In this document: positions 50,042 to 58,324 of the stretch, piece by piece | Numbering within the stretch: position 1 is the first letter of the stretch | Layout: each line of letters begins with the position of its first letter | Assembly (NCBI RefSeq): GCF_003415675.1 | Contig: NZ_QFZK01000003.1 | Span: forward strand, 248,001-312,000 | DNA length: 64,000 nt | Source: Rhodoferax lacus | Lineage (GTDB): Bacteria; Pseudomonadota; Gammaproteobacteria; Burkholderiales; Burkholderiaceae_C | Direction: 5' to 3' | Translations under genes and position numbers: made by a program | The notes under the pieces: generated by a model | What the model saw: only the letters and a program-made list of their open reading frames with translations | What the model was told of the DNA's origin: nothing | The model's database searches: none

Positions 50042-51196
50042 ATGACAGATTTGCAGAAACGTTCGTTGATGAAGCTGGCAGCCCTGACCGCCGTGGCCAG
50101 TGCTGCCCTGGTGGGTTGCGGCAAGAAGGAAGAGCCCGCACCCGTGGCTGCTCCCGCACCGGCGGCCTCCGCTCCGGCGCCCAAGCCCGAACCTCTCAAG
50201 ATCGCCTTCGCCTACGTCGGCCCGGTGGGCGACGGTGGCTGGACTTATGCGCACGACTCTGCCCGCAAGGCGCTGGAAAAAGAATTCGGCGACAAGATCG
50301 CCACTTCCTTTGTGGAAAACGTGCCCGAGTCGGCTGATGCCGAGCGCGTCATCCGCGACATGGCAGGCCAGGGCAACAAGCTGATTTTCGGCACCACCTT
50401 TGGCTACATGGAAACCATGCTCAAGGTTGCCCCCGATTTCAAGGACGTGAAGTTTGAACACGCCACCGGCTACAAGACCGCCGACAACATGCGCACCTAT
50501 GACAGCCGCACCTATGAGGGCGCGTACATGGCCGGCGTGATTGCCGGCAAGATGACCAAGAGCAATGTGCTGGGTGTGGTGGCTTCGGTGCCAATCCCTG
50601 AAGTCATCCGCAACATCAACAGCTTCACCCTGGGCGCGCAAAGCTCCAACCCCAAGGTCAAGACCAAGGTGGTGTGGGTCAACGAGTGGTTCAACCCACC
50701 CAAGGAAACCGAAGCCGCCACCAGCCTGATCAACGGTGGTGCGGACGTGCTGTTCCAGAACACCGATTCGCCCGCCGTGCTCAAGACCGCGCAGGACAAG
50801 GGCAAGCGCGCCTTTGGCTGGGACTCCGACATGACCGCCTACGGCCCCAAGGCCCACCTGGCCTCTGCCGTCATCAACTGGGGCCCGTACTACATCAAGG
50901 CCACCAAGGACGCGCTCGATGGCACCTGGGCCACCGGCCAAAGCTGGTGGGGCGTGAAGGAAGGCGCGATTGATATCGTGTCGATTGCCGAAGACGTGCC
51001 CGCTGAAACCAAGGCCAAAGTGGATGAAGTCAAGGCCGGTCTGAAGGACGGAACCTTCGTCATTTGGAAGGGCCCCATCACCGACAACACCGGCAAGGTC
51101 CAGATCAAGAAGGACGAAGCCGCCGATGACAAGTTCCTCGGTGGCCTGAACTTCTACGTCAAGGGCGTGGAAGGCAAGATCCCTGGCGGCAAATAA
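50042..51196 (+). CDS. BMP-family substrate-binding lipoprotein of the purine importer
   Basis: This 384-residue binding protein has a lipoprotein signal with C26 (LVGCGKK), a Pro/Ala spacer and a BMP/PnrA-like fold. Landmarks are KIAFAYVGPVGDGGWTYAHD, GTTFGYMET, YEGAYMAGVIAGKMTKSNVL and FGWDSDMTAYGPKAHL. PnrA-type proteins bind purine nucleosides or bases. GGAAATCCC lies before ATG as a GGA-type ribosome-binding site. It is followed by a clear terminator at 51217. Confidence 0.94.
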   Translation: MTDLQKRSLMKLAALTAVASAALVGCGKKEEPAPVAAPAPAASAPAPKPEPLKIAFAYVGPVGDGGWTYAHDSARKALEKEFGDKIATSFVENVPESADAERVIRDMAGQGNKLIFGTTFGYMETMLKVAPDFKDVKFEHATGYKTADNMRTYDSRTYEGAYMAGVIAGKMTKSNVLGVVASVPIPEVIRNINSFTLGAQSSNPKVKTKVVWVNEWFNPPKETEAATSLINGGADVLFQNTDSPAVLKTAQDKGKRAFGWDSDMTAYGPKAHLASAVINWGPYYIKATKDALDGTWATGQSWWGVKEGAIDIVSIAEDVPAETKAKVDEVKAGLKDGTFVIWKGPITDNTGKVQIKKDEAADDKFLGGLNFYVKGVEGKIPGGK

Positions 51197-51216
51197 GCCA
51201 GCCGGTGAGTGACGCA

Positions 51217-51240
51217 GGGCCGCCTCGAGCGGCCCTTTTC
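51217..51240 (+). terminator. rho-independent terminator after the BMP protein gene
   Basis: GGGCCGC-CTCGA-GCGGCCC forms a 7-bp stem (51217-51223/51229-51235) followed by TTTTC. It lies 20 bases after the stop and ends the importer operon, although read-through to the Rieske gene is possible. Confidence 0.85.
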
Positions 51241-51280
51241 AATTTCGTCCATTCTTTCCCAGCGCAGCTATTCTTCACCC

Positions 51281-52285
51281 ATGATTGAAAAAGAACACTG
51301 GCATCCGGTGGCCCTCTGTGCGTCCGTTGCGGACGCGCCCCTGGCCGTCGAACTGCTGGAGCAGCCCCTGGTGCTCTGGCGCGACCGCCTGGGCGCGGTG
51401 CAGGCCTGGGCCGACCAATGCCCGCACCGCGGTGCCCGTCTGTCGCTGGGCCGGGTCTGTGAGGGACGGCTGGAGTGCCCCTACCACGGCTGGCAGTTTG
51501 ATACCCGCGGCCAGTGCGTGCATGTGCCCGCGCTGCCCGACTTTGTGCCCCCGGCCAGCCACGCCGCCCGCACCTATGTGTGCCTGGAGCAGTATGGGCT
51601 GGTGTGGGTGCGCATGGCCGCCTCGCACGCCGCCCATGCACCCACCTTCCCGGCCTTTGCGGCCGAGGCCGATGCCCAGCTGCGCAAGCTCAACTGCGGC
51701 CCATACGATGTAGCCACCAGTGCCCCGCGCCTTGTGGAAAATTTTCTGGACATGGCGCACTTCGGCTTTGTGCACGAGCACTGGCTGGGCAGCCGCGATG
51801 CGGCGCAGATGGCCGACTACCAGGTGCAAAACACACCCACCGGCATCCGTGCCACCGGCTGCAGGGCCATGCAGCCCAAGAGCAACCTGCACTCCACCAC
51901 AGCCGCGCAGGTGGAGTACACCTACGAGGTCACCGCGCCCTATGCGGCGGTGCTCACCAAGATACCCGACCCGTCCAGCCTGCCCGCCAGTGTGGGGGCA
52001 GCCGGCTACCGCGAATCCATTGCCCTTTTCATCTGCCCTTTAGGGCCCGAGCGCAGCCGTGTCTGGTTCCGCCTGGCCGTGGCAGACTTTGCCTCGCCCG
52101 ACCAGACCCTGCGCGACTTCCAGCACACCATCTTCACCCAGGACCAGCCGGTGCTGGAGTCGCAAGCGCCTAAGCGCCTGCCGCTGGACCTGCGCGCCGA
52201 AGTACACACCGCTGCCGACAAGGCGTCATCCGCCTACCGCCGCTATCTCAGCCAACAAGCCATTACCTTTGGAGTCATCCCATGA
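51281..52285 (+). CDS. Rieske non-haem iron oxygenase (alpha-subunit type)
   Basis: This 334-residue protein has an N-terminal Rieske domain with C47-P-H49 (QCPHRG) and C66-P-Y-H69 (CPYHGW). The C-terminal catalytic domain has an N154-x2-D157-x2-H160-x4-H165 iron site (NFLDMAHFGFVHEH). Proteins of this size act as O-/N-demethylases or ring hydroxylases and need a separate reductase, none of which is encoded here. Its stop overlaps the ATG of the adenine deaminase gene (ATGA), placing it in the purine pathway. A methylxanthine N-demethylase-like or purine-oxidising role is a reasonable guess; the substrate is unknown. Confidence 0.87.
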   Translation: MIEKEHWHPVALCASVADAPLAVELLEQPLVLWRDRLGAVQAWADQCPHRGARLSLGRVCEGRLECPYHGWQFDTRGQCVHVPALPDFVPPASHAARTYVCLEQYGLVWVRMAASHAAHAPTFPAFAAEADAQLRKLNCGPYDVATSAPRLVENFLDMAHFGFVHEHWLGSRDAAQMADYQVQNTPTGIRATGCRAMQPKSNLHSTTAAQVEYTYEVTAPYAAVLTKIPDPSSLPASVGAAGYRESIALFICPLGPERSRVWFRLAVADFASPDQTLRDFQHTIFTQDQPVLESQAPKRLPLDLRAEVHTAADKASSAYRRYLSQQAITFGVIP

Positions 52286-53328
52286 AGCCCGTGCGCACCG
52301 TCAAACCCGTACCCCTTGAGCGCATGCCCGCGCTGCTGCGTGCCATGCCCAAGGCCGAGCTGCACATGCACATCGAGGGCTCGCTGGAGCCCGAGCAGAT
52401 GTTTGCCTTCGCCCAGCGCAACCGCGTGCCCCTGGCCTGGCCCAGCGCGCAGGCCGTGCGCGAGGCCTATGTGTTCGACAACCTGCAGAGCTTTCTGGAC
52501 ATCTACCATGCCGGCACCCTGGTGCTCAAGACCGAGCAGGACTTCTACGACATGGCCTGCGCCTACCTGCAGCGCGCGCAGGCTGACAACGTGACGCATG
52601 CCGAGCTGTTCTTCGACACCCAGACCCACACCGGCCACGGTCTGAGCGCCGAGACCGTGGTCAATGGCCTGCACCGTGCCTGCATGGACGCGCCCGCCCA
52701 ATTCGGCATGACGGCCTCCCTCATCCTGTGCTTCCTGCGCCACCTCAGCGAAGCGGAAGCCTTTGAATGCCTGGAGCAGGTGCTGCCCCTGGGCGACAAA
52801 ATTGTGGGCATAGGCCTGGCCAGCAGCGAGGTGGGCCACCCGCCGGAAAAGTTTGCACGGGTGTTTGCCCGCGCCGGCCAGCTGGGTTACCGCCTGGTGG
52901 CGCACGCAGGCGAGGAGGGACCTGCGGCCTACATCTGGAGTGCGCTCGATGTGCTCAAGGTCGAGCGCATAGACCACGGCGTGCAGGCCATGACCGATGC
53001 CGCGCTCATGCAGCGCCTGGCGCAGGACCGCATACCGCTCACGGTGTGTCCGCTCTCCAACCTGAAGCTGCGCGTCTATCCGTCACTGACCCAGCACAGC
53101 ATTGGCCGCATGCTGGAAGCCGGCATGGTGGCCACCATCAACTCGGATGACCCGGCCTACTTTGGCGGCTACATGAACGAGAACTTCACCCAGACCTTTG
53201 CTGCCCTGCAGCTGGGCAGCCAGCAGGCTTACCAGCTGGCGCGCAACAGCTTTGAGGCCAGCTTTATTGGCGCTGCCGAGCGGGCGCTGCAGATGGACAA
53301 GCTGGACGCGCTGTTTGAGACTTTTTAG
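52282..53328 (+). CDS. add: adenine deaminase (adenosine-deaminase family)
   Basis: This 348-residue zinc enzyme has the ADA fold: MPKAELHMHIEGSLEPEQMF (Zn His pair), SSEVGHPPEKF, HAGEEGP, ERIDHGVQ and NSDDPAYFGGY. The pattern NLQSFLDIYHAG with DTQTHTGHG is closer to bacterial adenine deaminases (Pseudomonas PA0148 type) than to adenosine deaminase, so adenine to hypoxanthine plus ammonia is the favoured reaction. Many pipelines call it adenosine deaminase. It is coupled to the Rieske gene by a four-base overlap and feeds XdhAB. Confidence 0.88.
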   Translation: MKPVRTVKPVPLERMPALLRAMPKAELHMHIEGSLEPEQMFAFAQRNRVPLAWPSAQAVREAYVFDNLQSFLDIYHAGTLVLKTEQDFYDMACAYLQRAQADNVTHAELFFDTQTHTGHGLSAETVVNGLHRACMDAPAQFGMTASLILCFLRHLSEAEAFECLEQVLPLGDKIVGIGLASSEVGHPPEKFARVFARAGQLGYRLVAHAGEEGPAAYIWSALDVLKVERIDHGVQAMTDAALMQRLAQDRIPLTVCPLSNLKLRVYPSLTQHSIGRMLEAGMVATINSDDPAYFGGYMNENFTQTFAALQLGSQQAYQLARNSFEASFIGAAERALQMDKLDALFETF

Positions 53329-53356
53329 GCCAGTGCACGGCGCCTGAGGCCTTGCA

Positions 53357-53391
53357 CACCCGGGCGCACAAAACTATTGTGGGCCCGGGTG
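53357..53391. other. strong hairpin after the deaminase gene
   Basis: CACCCGGGCGCACAA pairs with TTGTGGGCCCGGGTG (14 of 15 pairs, loop AACTA). It lies 29 bases after the adenine deaminase stop. There is no T-tract, so it may be a transcript-end stabiliser, a rho-related end or an operator instead of an intrinsic terminator. Confidence 0.5.
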
Positions 53392-53518
53392 CCGCGGTTG
53401 TGTGATGATGGACCTTGCTGCAAAGGTGCGCCCTGCACCGACGGCAGCGCGATGCGGTCTTGCGTTTTCGCGCAATTCAGAGGTCAGCAATGACTCACCA
53501 CCCCCACCGCACCGCGCC

Positions 53519-56500
53519 ATGAAACTCACCAAAACCCTGTGGGCGGCGCTGCTGTCCACCGCTCTGCTGCTGTGCTCGGGCATCGCGCTGTCGTTCTGGG
53601 TGTACCAGCAGATTGGCGTCACTGCGCAGGCCGAGAAACACACCCTGGCCGTGATGTCGGCCGGCGACGATTTCCTCTCCGCCCTCAAGGATGCCGAGAC
53701 CGGGCAGCGCGGCTTTTTGCTCACCGGCGATGAGTCCTTTTTGCAGCCCTATCTGGCGGTGCGGGATGGCCTGGATGCGCAACTGCAGCTGTTGCAGCAA
53801 TTGGTGCTGGTGGACACGGCCTTGACGGAAGTCCAGGCCTTGCCGCCCTTGGTGGACGCCAAGCTGGCCCTGTTGAAGCAGGGCATTGCGTTGCGGCGCG
53901 CACACAAGAATGCCGAGGTGCTGGCGCTGATCTCCAACGGCGAAGGCAAGCGGCTGATGGATGCGATCCGCGGCCACATGCGGACCTTGAACCAGATAGA
54001 AGACGCGGCCCTGGCGGAGCATGACGCGCAGTACCAGCAAAGCCTGCGCCGCATGTTTGCGCTGATCGTGGCAGGCAGCGTACTGGGCCTGTTGGCGGCA
54101 CTGAGCCTGGCCTATCTGGTGTACCGCCAGTTCCTGCAGCGCCAGACCCAGCAGTTGCTGCAGGAGCAGGAGCGGCTGAACCTGCAGCTGCAGTCCGCCA
54201 ACCAGACCTTGCAGATCAGCGAAGAGCAGCTCTCGGTGACACTGAATTCCATTGGCGACGGCGTCATCACCACCGATGCACAGTCCTGCGTGACCAGCCT
54301 GAATCCGCTGGCTGAACAGCTGACCGGCTGGCCCCTGGCCGAGGCCCGCGGGCAGAAGATCGAGACCATCCTGAAAATCGTCAACAAGACCACCCGCCTG
54401 CAGGTAACCAACCCGGTGCTGGACGCCTTGCTGCACGGCACGGTGCAGGGGCTGGCCAACCACACGGTGCTGATTGCACGCGATGGCCGTGAATACGATA
54501 TTGCCGACAGCTGCGCGCCGATACGGACGCGCAATGGGGAAGTGATCGGTGCGGTGCTGGTGTTTCGCGATGTCACCACCGAATACGCCCTGCAGCAGGC
54601 CACGCGCGACAGCGAAGCCCTGCTGCAAACCATACTCAACACGGTGGGTGACGGCATCTTCACCATGCAGGCGCAAAGCGGCCAGCTGGAGACGGTCAAC
54701 CCCTCGATCGAGCAGCTGTTTGGCTACACCGCAGAAGAGATGGTCGGGCGCAGCGTGCGGGATCTGATTCCGGCATTCGCGGCGCCTGCATGCGATGTCC
54801 CCCTGAGCGGCCCGGCGGAAGATGGCAGCGAGCCCGCACCGCTTGCGGCCACGCTGCACGAAGCACAGGGGCGGCGCAAGGATGGCAGCCCGATTGCTCT
54901 GGAAATGTCGCTCAGGGAAATGTGGCTGGGTGGCGAGCTGCATTACACCGGCATCCTGCGCGACCTCACGGCGCGCAAGATGGCTGATGACGCCTTGCGC
55001 AGCTCCGGCGCCTTGCAGGCGGCCATCTTCAACAGCGCCAACTTCTCCAGCATTGCCACCGATGCCCAGGGTGTGATCCAGATTTTCAACGTAGGGGCCG
55101 AGCGCATGCTGGGCTATGCCGCAGCCGACGTGGTGAACAAGATCACCCCGGCAGAAATTTCCGACCCGCTGGAGGTGGTTGCCCGTGCCAAGACCCTGAG
55201 CACCGAGCTGGGTACACCGATTGCCCCCGGCTTTGAGGCCCTGGTGTTCAAGGCCTCGCGCGGCATCGAGGACATTTACGAGCTCACCTACATCCGCAAG
55301 GACGGCAGCCGCCTGCCCGCCATGGTGTCGGTAACCGCCTTGCGCGATGCCCAGGGTGCCATCATTGGCTACCTGCTGATCGGCACCGACAACACCGCGC
55401 GCAAGCAGATCGAGGCCGAGCAGAGGTTGCTGGCCCAGCGCCTGCGCGACCAGCAGTACTACACCCGTTCGCTGTTCGAGTCGAATGTGGACCCGATCAT
55501 GACCACCGATCCGCAGGGCATCATCACCGACGTCAACAAGCAGATGGAAGTGCTCACCGGCTGCACCCGCGATGAGTTGATAGGCGCGCCCTTCAAGAGC
55601 CACTTCACCGACCCCGAGCGGGCCGAGGCGGGCATCAACCGGGTGCTGAGCGAAAAGCAGCTCAGCAACTACGAGCTCACGGCACGCTCGCGCGATGGCC
55701 GCGAGACCGTGGTGTCGTACAACGCCACCACGTTTTATGACCGCGAGCGCACCCTGCAAGGCGTGTTCGCCGCGGCCCGCGATGTCACCGAGCGCAAGGA
55801 GTTCGACCGCGTGCTGCAGGAGAAGACGGTGGAGCTGGAGAGCGCCCGTTCGCTGGCTGAAAAAGCCAACCTGGCCAAGTCGGACTTTTTGTCCAGCATG
55901 AGCCACGAGCTGCGCAGCCCGCTCAATGCCATTCTGGGCTTTGCCCAGCTGATGGAGTCCGAGTCGCCGCCGCCCAGCGAGCGGCAGCTGGCCAGCATCT
56001 CGCAAATCCTGCGCGCGGGTTGGCACCTGCTCAAGCTCATCAACGAAATCCTGGACCTGACCAAGATCGAGTCCGGCCACATCCAGCTGTCCAGTGAGCC
56101 GGTGCTGCTGGCTTCGGTGCTGGCGGAATGCCGCAGCATGTTCGAGCCCATGGCCCAGCAGCGCGGCATTGGCATGGTGTTTCCCTCGGCCGATGTGTCG
56201 CCCTATGTCATGGCCGACAACACCCGGCTCAAGCAGGTGTTCATCAATCTGCTGACCAATGCCATCAAGTACAACCTGGCACAGGGCAGGGTGGAGGTCA
56301 GCTGTGTGATGCAGCCCAACGGCTTTGTGCGCGTGAGCATTGGCGACACCGGCCTGGGCCTGCGGGAAGACCAGCAGGCCCAGCTGTTCCAGGCCTTCAA
56401 CCGCCTGGGCCAGGAGGCCAGCGGCGTGGAAGGCACCGGCATCGGCCTGGTGGTGGCCAAGCAGCTGGTGGAGCTGATGGGCGGCGCCATTGGCGTGCAA

Positions 56501-57007
56501 AGCACCGTGGGTGTGGGCAGTGTGTTCTGGTTTGAGCTGCCCTGTGTGGACGCGCCTGTGATGCTGCTCGACAGCAGCCAGGTGACGCTGTCCTTGCCGC
56601 CTGCGCCCGGTCAAGCCAAGGCACGCACCCTGCTCTATGTGGAAGACAACCCTGCCAATATGACTTTGGTGCAGAAGATTGTGGAGCGTTACCCCTCGAT
56701 CCGCCTGCTGACGGCTACCGACGGGCTCAAAGGCATCGCCCTGGCCCGTGCGGCCTTGCCGGACGTGATTCTGCTGGACATCAACCTGCCCGGCATCAGC
56801 GGCTTCGAGACCCTCAAGCTGCTGCGCGAAGACCCCATGACCCGCCACATCCCGGCCTTGGCGATCAGTGCCAACGCCATGCAACGCGACATCAAGAAGG
56901 GGCAGGAGGCGGGCTTCCTGCGCTACCTGACCAAGCCCATCAAGGTGGACGAGTTCATGCTGGCCCTGAATGCAGCGCTGGAGTTGTCGGAGCAGCAAGT
57001 TGCCTGA
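53519..57007 (+). CDS. membrane hybrid sensor kinase CHASE3-PAS-HisKA-HATPase-REC
   Basis: A 1162-residue kinase. Order: a transmembrane helix (about residues 3-25), a CHASE3 domain (AETGQRGFLLTGDESF), a second helix (MFALIVAGSVLGLLAALSL), four to five PAS/PAC repeats, HisKA (MSHELRSPLNAI), an HATPase (DTGLGLR) and a C-terminal receiver (VILLDINLPGISG). The ATG at 53519 begins the first helix; a reading from 53402 would add residues before it. It lies between the adenine deaminase gene and a lone BMP-type binding protein gene. A ligand-bound BMP protein could act on its periplasmic domain; this is speculative. Confidence 0.9.
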   Translation: MKLTKTLWAALLSTALLLCSGIALSFWVYQQIGVTAQAEKHTLAVMSAGDDFLSALKDAETGQRGFLLTGDESFLQPYLAVRDGLDAQLQLLQQLVLVDTALTEVQALPPLVDAKLALLKQGIALRRAHKNAEVLALISNGEGKRLMDAIRGHMRTLNQIEDAALAEHDAQYQQSLRRMFALIVAGSVLGLLAALSLAYLVYRQFLQRQTQQLLQEQERLNLQLQSANQTLQISEEQLSVTLNSIGDGVITTDAQSCVTSLNPLAEQLTGWPLAEARGQKIETILKIVNKTTRLQVTNPVLDALLHGTVQGLANHTVLIARDGREYDIADSCAPIRTRNGEVIGAVLVFRDVTTEYALQQATRDSEALLQTILNTVGDGIFTMQAQSGQLETVNPSIEQLFGYTAEEMVGRSVRDLIPAFAAPACDVPLSGPAEDGSEPAPLAATLHEAQGRRKDGSPIALEMSLREMWLGGELHYTGILRDLTARKMADDALRSSGALQAAIFNSANFSSIATDAQGVIQIFNVGAERMLGYAAADVVNKITPAEISDPLEVVARAKTLSTELGTPIAPGFEALVFKASRGIEDIYELTYIRKDGSRLPAMVSVTALRDAQGAIIGYLLIGTDNTARKQIEAEQRLLAQRLRDQQYYTRSLFESNVDPIMTTDPQGIITDVNKQMEVLTGCTRDELIGAPFKSHFTDPERAEAGINRVLSEKQLSNYELTARSRDGRETVVSYNATTFYDRERTLQGVFAAARDVTERKEFDRVLQEKTVELESARSLAEKANLAKSDFLSSMSHELRSPLNAILGFAQLMESESPPPSERQLASISQILRAGWHLLKLINEILDLTKIESGHIQLSSEPVLLASVLAECRSMFEPMAQQRGIGMVFPSADVSPYVMADNTRLKQVFINLLTNAIKYNLAQGRVEVSCVMQPNGFVRVSIGDTGLGLREDQQAQLFQAFNRLGQEASGVEGTGIGLVVAKQLVELMGGAIGVQSTVGVGSVFWFELPCVDAPVMLLDSSQVTLSLPPAPGQAKARTLLYVEDNPANMTLVQKIVERYPSIRLLTATDGLKGIALARAALPDVILLDINLPGISGFETLKLLREDPMTRHIPALAISANAMQRDIKKGQEAGFLRYLTKPIKVDEFMLALNAALELSEQQVA

Positions 57008-57042
57008 GCTGGGCCTGAGCCGCAACTGAACCCGGCTTCGGG

Positions 57043-57104
57043 CCCCGCACTGCGGGGTTAAAATCGCTACAAGGCCCGCTGCTCCGGCGGGCCTTGCCTT
57101 TTGT
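57043..57104 (+). terminator. tandem hairpins and rho-independent terminator after the hybrid kinase
   Basis: A CCCCGC-ACT-GCGGGG hairpin (57043-57057) is followed by AAGGCCCGC-TGCTCCG-GCGGGCCTT (57071-57095) with a T-rich GCCTTTTGT end. The second hairpin fits a terminator between the kinase and BMP genes, so the latter probably has its own promoter. Confidence 0.75.
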
Positions 57105-57130
57105 ACTTCGGAGCCATGTAGAGGACTACC

Positions 57131-58252
57131 ATGTTTAAAAACCTCGCAGCCACAGCCGTGGCCGCTTGTTGCATTGCACTCGCACCCCTGGGTGCTTTTT
57201 CCCAAACCACATCCCCAGCCACTGCCCCCGGCAGCGCTGACAAGGCGCCGCTGAAAATCGGCTTTGTCTATGTCGCGCCGCTCACCGACATGGGCTGGGT
57301 GCGCCAGCACGAAGAAGGGCGCAAAGCCGTGCAGGCCACCCTGGGTACCCGCGTGCAAACCACCTATGTGGAAGACGTGGCCGAGGGGCCGGACGCCGAG
57401 CGCGTGATCCGCGACCTGGCCCAACAGGGCAATACCCTGATCTTCACCCCCAGCTTTGGCTACATGGAGCCCACGCTCAAGGTAGCGCAGGAGTTTCCGG
57501 GCGTCCGGTTCGAGTCCATCACCGGCTACAAGACGGCGGCCAATGTGTCGGTGGCCAATGCCCGCTACTACGAGGGCCGCTACCTGGCCGGCATCGCCGC
57601 CGGGCGCATGACGCGCACCAACCTGGCGGGCTATGTGGCGGGCTTCCCCATCCCCGAGGTGCTGCAGGGCATCAACGCCTTCACATTGGGCATGCGCTCC
57701 GTCAACCCCAAAGCGGAGGTCAAGGTGGTCTGGCTCAATGCCTGGTTTGACCCCACGCGCGAGCGCGACGCCGCCATGACCCTGTTCAACCAGAACGTGG
57801 ATGTGGTGACCTTCCACACCGGCTCCAACGCCGTCATGGTGGCAGCCCAAGAGCGCGGCAAGATGGCCATTGCCTACCACTCCGACATGCGCAGCATCGC
57901 GCCCGACGCACAGATTGCCGCCGTCACCCACCAGTGGGGTGCCTACTACACAGCCCGCGCCCGGGCCGTGCTGGACGGCACGTGGAAGCCCGGTGCAGTC
58001 TGGGGTGGCGTGAAGGAGGGCATGATCCGCGTGGGCGACTTCGGCCCCAAGGTGCCCCAGGCCGTGCGCGCCGAGGTGCTCGCTGCGCAAAAGGCCATGG
58101 CCCAAGGCAAGTTGCAGCCCTTCCATGCCAGAGAGGCCATCCGCGACAACGAGGGCCACGAAGTCATTGCCCGTGGCCAGACCCTGAGCGACGAGAAGAT
58201 TCTGGGCATGAACTGGCTGGTGGCCGGTGTGCAGGGCAAGCTCAGCCACTGA
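57131..58252 (+). CDS. second BMP-family substrate-binding protein
   Basis: This 373-residue binding protein has a signal peptide (about residues 1-25) with no lipobox Cys at the cleavage site, unlike the lipoprotein at 50042. The BMP fold has KIGFVYVAPLTDMGWVRQHE, FTPSFGYMEPTLK, YEGRYLAGIAAGRMTRTNLA and AIAYHSDMRSIAPD. It has no permease or ATPase beside it and may share the importer at 46-50 kb or serve as a sensor partner of the adjacent kinase. It precedes guaD by 72 bases on the same strand. Confidence 0.92.
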   Translation: MFKNLAATAVAACCIALAPLGAFSQTTSPATAPGSADKAPLKIGFVYVAPLTDMGWVRQHEEGRKAVQATLGTRVQTTYVEDVAEGPDAERVIRDLAQQGNTLIFTPSFGYMEPTLKVAQEFPGVRFESITGYKTAANVSVANARYYEGRYLAGIAAGRMTRTNLAGYVAGFPIPEVLQGINAFTLGMRSVNPKAEVKVVWLNAWFDPTRERDAAMTLFNQNVDVVTFHTGSNAVMVAAQERGKMAIAYHSDMRSIAPDAQIAAVTHQWGAYYTARARAVLDGTWKPGAVWGGVKEGMIRVGDFGPKVPQAVRAEVLAAQKAMAQGKLQPFHAREAIRDNEGHEVIARGQTLSDEKILGMNWLVAGVQGKLSH

Positions 58253-58258
58253 CCAGAT

Positions 58259-58283
58259 GCTTTGCATAAGCAATATACAAAGC
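58259..58283. promoter_or_regulatory. inverted repeat between the BMP gene and guaD
   Basis: GCTTTGCATA and TATACAAAGC flank a five-base centre (AGCAA), matching at nine of ten positions. It lies about 40 bases before the guaD start and could be an operator. The half-site TATAC loosely echoes the GntR sites at 28 and 30 kb, but the spacing differs. Confidence 0.4.
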
Positions 58284-58324
58284 CCACTATGGCGCGGGGC
58301 CCAACTGCCATTAAAGTTGACACC

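Noticed and set aside
57008..57130. Purine riboswitch or other leader RNA before the BMP gene
   Set aside because: The visible hairpins fit termination of the upstream gene; no known riboswitch core was seen.
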